Shown: one piece after another, positions 47,801 through 57,762 of the stretch
How positions within the stretch are numbered: position 1 is the first letter of the stretch
Layout of the letters: the number at the start of each line of letters is the position of its first letter
Assembly: GCA_021014325.1 (NCBI GenBank)
Contig: CM037463.1
Span: 8,191,001-8,255,000 of the forward strand
DNA from: Plazaster borealis
Lineage: Eukaryota; Echinodermata; Asteroidea; Forcipulatida; Labidiasteridae
DNA: 64,000 nt
Direction: 5' to 3'
Made by a program: the position numbers and the translations under genes
The notes under the pieces: model-generated
What the model was told of the DNA's origin: nothing
Database searches by the model: none
What the model saw: only the letters and a program-made list of their open reading frames with translations

Positions 47801-48816
47801 TAATGTAACAAGGTGATCTGCAGATGAACCAGTTTCAACTGATGGTGTCATATAAGCCGAAATCAGAGCTGATGGTTCCAAAGTCTTACAATATTTGTTA
47901 GCACTTCACTGCCCTCTTCTTGTCAGATCCCAAGTAGGTCCTACCATTCGTGGTGAGTCGTATCATGATGTAAATGGTCCCACTAACAGGACCCCCTTCC
48001 CAACCTGCCCGCTTCCATCCCCTCCACTTCTTATTTCAAGAATGTTCGTCAAATGTGAAAAGGCCCAAAATGGCGTCACCTTTGTTGATTGCTTATTGAA
48101 CAGACTATACTTCCCATACTAAGTGCTCCACCACTATACAATTCCCCCTACCAGTTACCAATAAATACTACATTGATTTAAAAAAACCACTTTCTTACAA
48201 AGGCAGGTTTTTTTTCCGCGTGGGCTTGCACAATGAACTACCGCCGCGCCTTAGAAACTCTCTCTCGTGCTCCAGTGCCGCCTCCTGAAAGGTTTATCGT
48301 CATTTATCAACATATCCATTATTGAACCCAGACTGGTTTCAGAATCCGTGTTTAAACATCTCTACCAAATTTTGAAACAATAATTCACACCTCTTAGACA
48401 TTGAGAGGTCTTGGCTGAATGGATGAAGTGCATCAGGGGAAGTTTGTGGAGATGGTTCAATTAACAAAGACGCTTCCTTTGTTTTTGTTTACCCCAAAAT
48501 AAATGGGATGCTCGTGATTGAATGATTTTACATATTTAAGGGTTGAGTACTGCAAGTTCTGCGTAATACAAAGAGAAGCTTGAGATGGTTCTTACTAATG
48601 AAACACGGTGACATAATGTTTTTCTCAAGTGGGGCCTAATTGATTAAGTGGAGCCTAATTGATTAATCTCAAAAAAGAAGAAATAAAGTCACTAAAAAGA
48701 AACTTGATTATTTTCCCCACAAGTTTAGAAGTATACTATCAGAAGTTCTTACCTTTAGTGGTTAGCAGAACGATGGTGGCACCTATCATGATGAAAAGAA
48801 CTGCATGTGAACCCAT
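35639..48816 (-). CDS. SEA-domain transmembrane mucin with 36 tandem 44-residue repeats (complete, 5 exons)
   Basis: Exons on the minus strand: 48816-48753, 44753-38254, 37949-37730, 36996-36955 and 35835-35639. They give 7023 coding bases, 2340 residues, with all GT/AG borders and phases agreeing. Order: signal peptide (1 to about 20), His-rich segment (about 26-125), acidic and Ser/Thr unique region, repeat domain (about 285-1865), second unique region with a two-copy Glu/Pro repeat (about 2030-2100), SEA domain (about 2145-2260), short linker, one membrane helix (about 2286-2310) and a basic then acidic cytoplasmic tail of about 30 residues ending CPV. This is the plan of membrane mucins such as MUC1, MUC3, MUC12 and MUC17, but membrane mucins evolve convergently so no orthologue is claimed. 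Expected at an apical epithelial or immune-cell surface (inference). It lies 10 kb downstream of a paralogue on the same strand. Confidence 0.9.
35916..36260 (+). mobile_element. tRNA-derived SINE, 5' truncated, with (ATT)n tail
   Basis: Starts near ttcaattcccagtcgtgaca, keeps ttcgtccttcggatgggacg, gtgttgtgtaatgcacgtaa, cagcaccttgtaaaccatta and gagcgccttgagac, and ends in an ATT repeat. Lies in the intron between mucin exons 4 and 5. Confidence 0.75.
36955..36996 (-). CDS. Mucin exon 4: 42-base linker exon
   Basis: Acceptor aacttacag, donor gtaatt, phase 1 to 1. Encodes about 14 residues (KIRESDGEFPTIAE) between the SEA domain and the membrane helix. Support is phase symmetry, strong acceptor tract and the matching position of a 24-base exon in the neighbouring paralogue. 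Confidence 0.78.
37730..37949 (-). CDS. Mucin exon 3: second half of SEA domain
   Basis: 220 bases, acceptor ctcgacag and donor gtgagt, phase 0 in and 1 out. It begins VLEALTSYGNYIGNCQVVKY and contains EPGSVIAYYLLRV, the position of the G-S-V-V-V autocleavage site of SEA domains. It ends with VSVDLQSFTVT, the last strand. Joined to the end of exon 2, it makes a full-length SEA domain of about 115 residues. Cleavage would fall at residues 2211/2212 of the protein. Confidence 0.9.
38254..44753 (-). CDS. Mucin exon 2: 6.5-kb repeat exon and first half of SEA domain
   Basis: A single 6500-base exon, acceptor cccgtag at its 5' end and donor gtaagt at 38248-38253, phase 1 in and 0 out. It begins GTMSAHHDTHEIHHRRHHR, holds a second His cluster (HHRHHRHQQH), and then 36 tandem repeats. 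It closes with a Pro/Glu/Thr-rich region and the opening strands of the SEA domain (KFTGKFRILIVDG and VYTSDLDDPNSPKYNMLAD). Only one stop-free frame continues into the non-repeat flanks, and those flanks carry recognisable domains, which shows that this strand is the coding one. Confidence 0.92.
38565..38745 (-). repeat. Two-copy 36-residue Glu/Pro repeat in the mucin
   Basis: The segment with HKPESTEAIHSEPEPTQK occurs twice, 108 bp apart (anchor gcttctgttgattcaggc on the plus strand). Copies differ in TPEHK versus TTEHK and in the following KEEPMDPF versus KDHSMVPV. It is in frame and Cys-free, and probably forms an extended acidic spacer between the mucin domain and the SEA domain. Confidence 0.85.
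39195..43960 (-). repeat. Coding minisatellite: 36 x 132-135 bp (44-45 residues)
   Basis: The consensus unit is 44 residues: a Ser/Thr half (SVTTQGTTQSTSSS) and an acidic half (VKPVDKDIIDTVLDGDDSVD) followed by TTTHLMQTSP. Key DNA anchors recur every 132 bp (for example cgacaggc at 39441 and 39573). Four unit types are recognisable by the residues after DTTT: HLMQ, PSVQ, PLMQ (a 45-residue form with an extra Gln in QQGTT and HFTS), and HFMQ (with DVYYNVD). The reading frame survives in all 36 copies, because length changes occur only in multiples of three. Confidence 0.93.
46847..47201. mobile_element. TTAAAGG MITE, family C-like
   Basis: Ends tttaaagggtgtgtacaaca and atgttgtacatttgctttaag. 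Its core is related to the copy at 19324 (cacagatttgcacataattt, tttctcatgactccgtaaac). Confidence 0.7.
47248..47622. mobile_element. TTAAAGG MITE, family A, in first intron of the large mucin
   Basis: Ends ctcaaagacatcgtacacg (left end decayed) and cgtgtacgatgcctttaag. The core is nearly identical to the copy at 28129. Confidence 0.8.
48753..48816 (-). CDS. Mucin exon 1: start codon and signal peptide
   Basis: On the minus strand the start context is cgccATGg, close to an ideal Kozak sequence. Twenty-one codons and one base encode MGSHAVLFIMIGATIVLLTT plus K, a typical short hydrophobic signal peptide, then donor gtaaga. It leaves in phase 1 and the huge second exon enters in phase 1, forming a GGT codon. 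Splicing from this exon also removes the unsupported 5' extension of the large exon's open frame. Confidence 0.85.
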
Positions 48817-50288
48817 GGCGAATTGCTTCGTAAAATGAACCCAAACTCGTCGCCGCGCTCACTTTAAAATAATTCTCGTCAAGGTTCCGATACACCGACA
48901 CGCAACCCAACCATGCAAGCGTCAACTAACAACTGAAACGACCCTGGTATAAAAAGACCAAAGACAACCCCTGTTCCAAGGTAAGCGCGCGCGCTCACTC
49001 GAAACCATCGTCAGATTCAAAGTCGCCGCACAAAAGGACAACCGAAGTTGACAATGCTTGGCGTACCCTTGTCGTACGGTCACACACCGTCCTACTTTGT
49101 TGCAGTTTTGTACGAGTTAATAAACTGAGTTCAATACAGAATCATAAAGGGGGCGGGTTGGGTAAATGCAATGTTTTAACCTGTCATTTTTAAATTAAGG
49201 TTAAGGACTTTCAAGTGATTTTATTGACATGTTTCTCGGTTCAATATTTTGTCTGTTTGTCGAGACATGCATTGAATCTGGTGAGGGTCACAAAATTCAT
49301 CAAACTTTAATCGAGTTTGAATTCTGGACAAAAATACCGACTTCACATTGTGGCAGGTGTAGAGCTGAGATCAATGAATTGTTGACGTATAGCCTCACCT
49401 TGGTCTCTGAGATCGTTCATACAATGTCCTTGTCTCTGAAATTGTGTAAAGTGCTGTGTTGCTTTCTCTAGTTAGCTAGAATGCTAAGTAAAAACTCGGT
49501 TTTATTATTTATTATTAGGCCTATAATCATTAGTACATTTTCTGCATCACCACTTTTCATACCAAGCTATATATTTCCGTACGTGATTATACAACAAAAC
49601 TTCACTCCCTTTTCTCACAAAGCACAGTATGAGATGTGCAAAATGAATAAATTGTCAGGAAACCTGGAAAATAGCAGGTTGAAGAATACACTCTTTTGGT
49701 GCATTGTTTTTTTCTTTTCTTTTGTTGACTCGCGCATTAGGCCCCCACACGATATCTCCTCTATTTTCTGATTACTTTTTTAACAATGTGTATTTTCTGT
49801 AATTTACCTACTCTGTATTTGTACAGAATTTATCTCTCGCTTAAATTTGCATCCTTTGTGGGGGGAGGCAGGTTTCGTGTTTCGTTCCCCCCTCTGATCG
49901 GGCTTTTTGGTGTCGGAGGAGTCTTACATTCCGCGGTCGTGTTCCTTGAGAGTGTTGGGTTCCAACCACTTCCAAAGAGTGTCTGACTCCTTCGATACCT
50001 TGCCTAGTTGGGGGGGGGGGGGGTGGACGTGGGATTTGTTTTTTCTGGCGAGGGATGCTCGCTTATTTTTAGTGTTTATTGTTTTCAACGTAATTTCCCT
50101 GTAATTTTGTAAACTATTGCAAGCAACTTCAATCGTTTTGAAATAAAGTTGTCATTGAAAAGTCAAAAAAAGTCGCGCATTAGGCCTGTACATGTGATTC
50201 AACTGTTTTCAATGTTTATGAAAACAGAGAGAGAAAGAGAAGGGGTGGGGTGGGAGGGGAGAGAGACCAAAAAAAAAATAGAATGCTG

Positions 50289-50518
50289 CACTCTAAAAAT
50301 TCCCGGGTCAGAATTTACCCGGATCCCTGACCCATTTCTGAGTCAGGCTGACCGTCAGGAAAATGGTATAATCAATTTTAGCTCGGTTTTTCAGTCACTT
50401 TGACCCATTTTGGGATCATTTTGACGCAGCTTCCAAGTCACACTGACCCAGAAATTGGTCAAGCCCGCAGGGACCTAGAATCTGTCTCAAATCTGACCCG
50501 AGAGTTTTGAGAGTGTAT
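50289..50518. mobile_element. CTCTAAAAA...GGGTCAG MITE
   Basis: gcactctaaaaattcccggg at left, ctgacccgagagttttgaga at right, with internal words tcaggctgacc, agtcactttgacccatttt and cacactgacccagaaattgg. Uninterrupted copy of about 230 bp. Confidence 0.75.
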
Positions 50519-51305
50519 AGGGGTGCCCTGTGGTTCACCGTTGGGTAGTAGATTTGTTCAAACACGCAAGTGCAGTACAGTGCACAAACCACAGCATCTG
50601 ATGTAGCAGGTACATGAGTGGTAGAACAACTTCAAATATGGGCAAATTGGTCTGGGTACCTACGAACTGTTAGCTTGCTACCCTCGTTCCCTCGCGACCA
50701 AAATTTCGCCTTCCACATCAGTGCTTCACAAAAGTGATATCGTGCATAGAATATAAATGTTTCTGGATATGATTTATTGGTGTCAACTTTATCACCCACA
50801 CAAAACAATTTTTGAATTTGTTTCAATTACGAAAGCAGACGTTCTGCCCTTCCCCTAAAGCCTAAATTTGAACTTATATACATACAATACTTCACAAGCA
50901 GCTAAACTGTTTCAAATATGTCTTTTTAAGTATTGAAATTTCTTACTTTTTCCCCTTCTTTTTTCCCTTCTTGGTCATCTTGATTCAACATAAGGCTTCG
51001 TAGAATGGATCGAGTCACGCCAAACTGAGACACAAAGAAATCGTAGTATTTGTAAAATTTCGTTCAGGCTTTTGTGCACAAAGGTCACGTAAAAAAAAGC
51101 ATTTAACAAATTGAAAATTGTTTCCATTTTATAACAGTATTTTTAAATGTCGGTTTCAGTAGATTCGTGCAAAGCTCGGATAGCACGGCAGGAAGGTGAA
51201 GGGGTTGTGCCTTATGACGATAAGAGCATGGATTTTGGCTCACAGTATGAGTATGACATGAGAAAGATATGTTTTGGCCATAGGGCCATCGCAGATATAA
51301 AAGCA

Positions 51306-51427
51306 ATAAGCCATTTTGAGACATGGTGGACACATTACTATAACACTACTTGGTTTGAGTAAATTTGTCTGTACACACCCAAACCACACAGTGCACTCCT
51401 ACTGTTTACCATATCTCAAAAAGGCTA
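51306..51427. mobile_element. Short foldback MITE, second copy
   Basis: taagccattttgagacatgg at left and ccatatctcaaaaaggcta at right, with the internal word tgtctgtacacacccaaacc as in the copy at 7026. Confidence 0.75.
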
Positions 51428-52343
51428 ATGGCAGCCATTGTGAAGATTTTGAAAATTGCTTAATGTTATTCTTCCTTCATTTTTTGCAAAATTCCAATCT
51501 GCGGTGGCCCAATAGCAAAAATATCTACATTTCTCATGACTTACTTTGCTTGTATCATCAAACGCACAATTCCCTTAAATATTTCCCCTATGTGCTCCAC
51601 CACGAGAAAGTTAATATATTTATCTTTATTGGACTACAACTTGCACTTGCGTCAGGAACTGTGACGGACGTGTTTCGTGTACCGTGCCACCGTGATCATC
51701 GTGAACGCTTCATCGGCATGTCGCGGCGCTACCACGGTCCGTCCGAGAACCATGCGAACAAAATAGGTTTAACTTTTTTTAGTCTCTCTTTTGAAAATGA
51801 GCATTACACTGTCTCATCTTTTATACACGTTAAGCCTATCAAAAGTTACATCATAATCATTTCAACAAACAAAAATATGTTGACGTGAATATTCGTCAAA
51901 CCTTTTTGCGAACGTGAGAGCATTCAAGCAGACCTTTTTAAGTGTCATTTTCTTCGTGTGCACACCGACTTTTGACCGAGCATACAACTAAAAACATAAT
52001 ACTGCAAATCGAATAAGATTATTTATCAATGATGGAGCATTCCTAAAAATGATTGATGCTCCTCTAGCCTCTCTCAAAGTGTTACAGACAACGTGACCCG
52101 AGTTTGACTTGATTGATGCGTTAATCTCACTTGTTGGTACCGTATCCATGCCTCATGTAAGATGTGATCGACCCCAAGGGGGGGGTATTCACACTGAAAA
52201 GTGTCATTTGTGGAATATTTTTAAGAAACTTGGATCGTACACGAATATTTTGCAGCTGAGTTTCTGTCCCGAGAAAAGGTCAAAATATTGTGTGAGAGTC
52301 ATAGCGGGGCCGCTGAATGGCTAAAAGTCCATAAAGAGAAACG

Positions 52344-52493
52344 TGGCCCTTTTCGAAAACCACGGCTTTGGCCTCAGCTCCGGCTTATGCTTCGAAAGTC
52401 ATGTTGAAAACGTGTACATTCGGTACGGGATTCGAAACAGACGGACAGAGGCTAAGCCTGAGCCCAAGCCAAAGGTTTGGTTTCGAAAAGGCT
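52344..52493. mobile_element. Foldback element with GGCTCC-like arms
   Basis: Left end gtggcccttttcgaaaacca, followed by cggctttggcctcagctccg. Right end gcccaagccaaaggtttggt, then ttcgaaaaggc. About 150 bp; the two arms are complementary along the GGCTTT/AAAGCC words. Confidence 0.7.
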
Positions 52494-52919
52494 TCACGTT
52501 CACGTGCACTTTTTTTTCAAAATTATTATCATCGGTCACGTACACTCTTTGCTTGTTTTGACTTCTACATGTTTTCCAATTATCCTGTCTTTTATTATCG
52601 TGACTAAGCCTACGGAAATAAATGTTACATTGAATTGAATTGAATTGATTGCTTCAAAGGCAACCATAGTTTCCGACTTCCGCGACAAGCCAGAGCCACT
52701 AAAGTGGGGCCTGTTCTCTTGCATCCGACATTTCATTTCCACACATCCCATAATCAGGTTATTTAATCTAACTGGTTTATGAAATAACATGACCTAACAC
52801 TTGTGAAAGTAGTTGTTACTTATGGAGATGGCTTGTAGTGTCACTGAGTTGGCAAATTTGAGCTGATTGGCACATTACCTTATTATTATCATAATTGTTA
52901 ATATTATTATAATAATTAT

Positions 52920-53256
52920 TATTATATATTTCTAGTAATGAAACAAAGGATGCCTCTAAGTGAACTTAATCCCTGTAGCACGAAGTCTGGGGAAACCTGT
53001 AAACTAGGGTGATTGCTATATGAACCAGAAACACCGGGGTTAACCCCTACTCTTCCACGATAAGTGTTCTGGGTTCTTTTACATGCACTACCAATCCTAG
53101 TGCACGGGCTTAATGTCCAAAGGACAAAGCAATTACGGTAAAGTATCTTGTTCAAGGATACAAGTGCCTTGACCGGGACTCGAACCCACACTCTGCCGAT
53201 CAGAAACACCAGAGCTCGAGTCTGGTGCTTTTAACCGCTCGGCCACGACACGCCAA
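52920..53256 (-). mobile_element. tRNA-derived SINE with intact A and B boxes
   Basis: Reading the minus strand from 53256: gtcgtggccgagcggttaa (A box about 53245-53231, tRNA-Leu-like with a long variable region), then ggttcgagtcc (B box 53186-53176), then a SINE body (ttgaacaagatactttaccg, catgtaaaagaacccagaac). It ends in an ATT/TAT-rich tail at about 52890-52930. The intact promoter head makes it the best-preserved SINE here. Confidence 0.8.
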
Positions 53257-54487
53257 AGCTAGGTGCAAATGATTTTTTTGTACATTATACGTTCCAAAGT
53301 ACCCGCTTTGCCCAAATATATTAGTAATTGTGGGTCGAGTGGTCCCAAAAAGGTATCAATGTTACAAATTGCCTGGTATTCAGCCAAAACACTGTGTACT
53401 TTAGCTGGGGTTTAAAGGTTCAAATAAAAGGCACGATATCGTCACTTATCCGTCGCCCCACTTGTTTGTCACCTCCATCACAGAGTTTATAATTATAACT
53501 ATTTTAATCTCTTGCTTCAGTTGGCCCAGCATAGTCGGGTAACATACTCTCAACTGCGCGTGCGTGAGATACCATCCCCCTCCCCAAAAATTGTATTCAA
53601 CCGGGTCAATCGTCACGCTCGATCAGTTGTAACTCATTCAAGTGTGTAGACAAGTACATCCGATTGGCCGACTCGATGAACAGCCAGCAGACAGAACAAT
53701 CCTGACGTGTAAACCACTGAAATTATAAAAATCATCAATCAAGACTGAATGGTAGAGTCTGGTGCAAGAGTTCAGAGGTATTGTGGGGGCGCTTTGAGGC
53801 CGAGACTTCGAAGGCTAATTTTGTTGATCGATGTCAAGCGTTGCTTATAAGCATAAGGGGTGAAAGAAAAAAAATTGAATAACAAGAAACAAATAATGGA
53901 AATTATTTGTGCAGACCTTCACTATTCCAGTTTCCTTTTAGAGTTCAGGGCCGGAAAGTGGTTTGGGTTAATAATGTCCCCGTTCTGACAACGAGGTCTC
54001 ATCCGGCAGGTTAGTGTTAATTAGACAGCACCGTTGATAACAGTTTCTGGGGTTGATATGTTGCTCTCTTTTTTTGTGAGAAGTGAGTTGTGTTTTCAAG
54101 TCCCATTTTGTTTTTAAATCTTAAAAATAAAAATAAAAATCGCCTTACATCACAAGGCCGAATGGCCATGTCAAGGTGAGGGCTATACTTAACTGATTTT
54201 GGCTGTCGACTCAAATCAACTGTCACCAGGGGCACGTTGTCACCTACTCCTGGGCTGAAACAGGGTTATCCCCTTCACAGTCCGTAAGGATGCAGGCATG
54301 GGTATCATCCACTAGGAGCCTGGCTGGTAGAGCAGAATGCACTACCTTCCCAACTTTTTACGGAGCAATTATGGTTAAGTGCGTTGGGGCACAAGGGTCA
54401 ACTGTACCATAGTCCTAATTGGTCCCCACTTTATAAGGCGTGTATTCTTGTAAAACATTTTCCCTTTTTTCTTTTAGGATACTCTAC

Positions 54488-54760
54488 CCACTATAATTTT
54501 CTAATTTTTTCACATTTTCTCATTTTCTCATTTTCAAATTTTTTCATTTTCTCATTTTCTCATTTTTAATTTTTCACATTTTCTCATTTTCTCTTGTTTA
54601 TTGGCAAATGGACCCCTTGATATCGATTCAATTTTTCAAATTTTCTCATTTTCTCAATGTCACATTTTTTTTTCTTCTTTTCATTTTCTCATTTTTTCAT
54701 TTTTCACATTTTTTTATTTTCACATTTTCGTATTTTCTCTTGTTTTTTGGCAAATGGACC
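54488..54760. repeat. Polypyrimidine array (ttttctcatttt)
   Basis: Irregular repeats of tttctcatttt and tttttcacatt, with a longer duplicated segment (ggcaaatggaccccttgata at 54603 and 54748). Low complexity. Confidence 0.7.
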
Positions 54761-54889
54761 CCTTGATATCGATAGCGTTTTAAAAATGCGTTTTGGGAAA
54801 CTAACCATTATCTACAATCCATTATCTGCTGTTCACTGTACACCTAGTTGTTCCCAGGTCCAGGACAGTACGTTACGGTGACCGGGGCT

Positions 54890-55135
54890 TTCTCATACAT
54901 TTGGCCCCTTTTTCTCTGGAAGAAAACTACCCAATTCCATACGGAACATTTTTTTTCTTGAAACTTTCAAAATAGAATTGAAGACACTGCTCTTTACACA
55001 AGCATACTGTGTCTAGTTTCTTAGAATTTGATATAGTTTTTGAAATGTTTAATCATTGTACATCTTTTTCATCTATTGCTGTAGCGCCTTGAGTAATGTA
55101 TTTTAGAATGCGCGCTTTATAAATCCATTAATAAA
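54890..55135 (+). pseudogene. Possible 3' end of a LINE-type element
   Basis: A short frame (KLSKIELKTLLFTQAYCV then stop, from about 54955) followed by gtagcgccttgagtaatgta and gcgcgctttataaatccatt. This resembles the C-terminus and tail of non-LTR retrotransposons common in marine invertebrates. A similar ending ([10 protein letters not shown]) is near 23490-23540. Weak evidence. Confidence 0.3.
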
Positions 55136-55607
55136 AAGAAAAACGTGCCTAACGTCGGCAAGATTTTAAAATATAAATTTGCACAGATTTACACATAAAG
55201 TACATGGCATAAAGATGATTTTAAGGAACAATAAGAGGAGAGTGGTCATTGGATGAACGGTAACTAGGGTAAGATGACATGCTCCTCTCCCGCCCCCTTT
55301 TAAGCAGGCGTCAATTTGAAGCCTGGACCCACCCTCCTCACGTCATCACCTTTCTTCATCTGAGCCAATTATGTATAAGGTCAGGATTTCACCACCACTT
55401 CACTCTATCAGCAAATGTGTTAGTCCAGGCTTCACCCTTTGAATTATTTCCGTAGGTGAAGCTTCACTTTTTCAGTGTTCGCCAGGTCTATAGCCTAAAC
55501 ATCTGACGTCTTGCCTTGCTGATAAGGACAGGGGACCAGTCTAGTTCGCCTATAATTGCTAACGTTCGCCAACGTTGGCGGCGCACAACTCGTTCCACTC
55601 GAAATTA

Positions 55608-55758
55608 GGGGCTTTTTCCAAACCTCGGCTCAGGCTCTGTCTCCGGCTCCAGGCTTCGTTTGATCTGGAAAATCCATGCAAAATGTGCACTGCTCCTTAA
55701 TTGGTGACGGAGCCCAAGCCGGAGCCGGAGCCCGAGCCGAGGTTTGGAAAAGGGCCTA
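55608..55758. mobile_element. Foldback element with GGCTCC-like arms
   Basis: Left ggggctttttccaaacctcg then gctcaggctctgtctccggc. Right gagccggagcccgagccgag then gtttggaaaagggcctat. The arms mirror each other over about 50 bp. Confidence 0.75.
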
Positions 55759-56312
55759 TAGATCGGTGGAAAACGTGCGCAAACTTGGCAACGTTTGCGC
55801 AAGTGGAACGCACCCCAGGATACAGTTTGCAAGGTGGTGCGGGCGGGCGATGTTAGATTGTGTGTGTTTGTGTGGGCAAACTTCAGTTCAAAAATTGCGC
55901 GCACGCAAATTCCAAGTTGGCTTGCGCGAATTTCAAAAAAAGACAATCTTCAAAGATTGCATCACAACAGTTGTTTGAAACGCGCCGGATGTAGTGGATT
56001 CGATGTCACATCACCAAACACAAATAAGGCTCGTCAACGCTTCAATCTTTCATCAACTTTATAGGTAACGCTTCACCCAATTATTAAAAAAAGAACGTTA
56101 CGGCCTCACTATAACAACAAATTATTGACCTCAGGCTTCGGCGTCGAAGCGGCGTCGATATTTTGCGACCTCTGAGGAGGGTTGGGTCCACGCTTCAAAT
56201 TGACGCCTGCATAATAGTTACGCCACTGACTCGAAAACTTATGGTCAGTGTAAGCCTATCACTGTTACTACAAGAAACACTGGAAAGACTGAGGCATTAT
56301 CAATACTTCTCA

Positions 56313-56522
56313 ATAGTCAACATTAGTTTACGATTTAGACGTACATACTTTCATTCTTGTAACAAAAACCCCAAATCACTTAGTCAATATTAGTTTACAA
56401 TTTAGACGTATTTATTATACTTTCATTCTTGTACAAAAAAACCGAATCACTTAGTCAACATTAGTTTACGATTTAGACGTACTTATTATACTTTCATTCT
56501 TGTACAAAAAAACCCAAACCAC
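56313..56522. repeat. Three tandem copies of a 70-bp unit
   Basis: agtcaacattagtttacgat, agtcaatattagtttacaat and again agtcaacattagtttacgat start at about 56315, 56382 and 56453, each followed by ttagacgtac and tttcattcttgta. Copy one lacks a few bases. Confidence 0.8.
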
Positions 56523-56770
56523 GGCAAACCCACACAGAAACATCCATGTCGAATTTACATTTTGGTTATTAACCAGCTGGCTAATTAATTGAACATAATG
56601 GTTAAAAAGGCAAAAACACATGTACCAGAATAAAGTAAACCACCGGGGAAACTGACCCAGGGTATTTGTAAATTTTAAATAAGTTTTTAGGTTGAATTAA
56701 GACAAATCTACATAAGCGGGATTTGAACCTGCGATCACCGGATTAAGTACAAAGTTACATAATACATTGG

Positions 56771-56940
56771 TTAAAGGCACTGTACACGTTTGGAAATTGT
56801 CAAAGACCAGAGTGTTCTCACTTGGTGTATCCCAACATATGCATAAAATAACAAGCCTGTGAAAATTTGGGCTCAATTGGTCATCGAAGCTGCAAGAAAA
56901 TGATGACAGAAAAAACACCCTTGTTGTACAAATTTGTGTT
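56771..56940. mobile_element. TTAAAGG MITE, family A, truncated half
   Basis: Left half only: ttaaaggcactgtacacg through ttgttgtacaaatttgtg, then the match stops at the element's centre. Confidence 0.75.
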
Positions 56941-57762
56941 ATATACAATTTTAAGATAACCGAAAAGGCTGTACAATATATTCTTTCTTGATAATGGGTT
57001 CATTATTCATCAACAAAAAATTCGCAGTTAAACTGTTATTTTTACTTGAAAGTCTGTTGTTTTTCTTCCAGAAAATGAAACATAAATTAACAGTATAATT
57101 ATAAAAGAGAGTGTGACCTCATCTTCTGCAAAACCTTTGTGTACAATACAAATTATGTAGGGCCCTATATATATATAAAAAGTATAAACTTGTAACACTA
57201 TGTACATTTCAAAGATATTTGAAGTTGAGGTGATGGATAGTTCATTCATAGTTTAATAAAGATTACAGTTAATCCCATCCTCTTGTTTTTAAACCAACAC
57301 ATCAAATAAACCTGTAAAATAGCTAAAATGGCTACGTTTGAGTGAAAACAATTTTGAAATTTCATGTTTTGGCAGGGATAATGTGCGCAATGTTGCGGTT
57401 TTCGAAATACTAAAGCAAGTCATTTTAGGTCACTCTTCTCTACCAATACCTCTAGGCCTGCTCTGTCTTTAGTATTGCGGTTATTTTTGTCTGCATCAGC
57501 CACGCAAAACGCCATTTGCCCAATTGGCTGAGATTGTTCCGTCCATTTTTGGAGTAATTCGCCTTAGGGTGTGCACAAACCGATGACCATGACTGTGAGC
57601 GAAGGTTAATACACAAGAGGGCGCTATTTAAGGCAATACTGTATTGGCTCCAGGCAGACAAAAACCAAGATCACAGACTTGGAACCAAGTCTACGAACAG
57701 TGCAGCTCGAAAACCATGTCTTTCATCGAGCTGAATTATTATTTTAAAAAATATTGTCTTCT

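Larger units (their letters stand above)
44754..48752 (-). other. First intron of the large mucin
   Basis: 4.0 kb between the signal-peptide exon and the repeat exon. Holds two MITEs (46847-47201, 47248-47622) and a SINE-like 3' tail with an ATT repeat near 45480-45520. No other exon is needed by phase. The open frame reading into the intron from the repeat exon (44754-44919) is not supported as coding. Confidence 0.65.

Noticed and set aside
48948..48955. TATA box (TATAAAAA) upstream of the large mucin
   Set aside because: It is on the plus strand, pointing away from the minus-strand gene. No TATAAA in the right orientation was found close to the start codon, so no promoter is called.
51316..51888. 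190-residue plus-strand open frame as a complete gene
   Set aside because: The first part lies in a foldback MITE and the middle in AT-rich sequence with atypical composition; only a 107-bp segment is exon-like.
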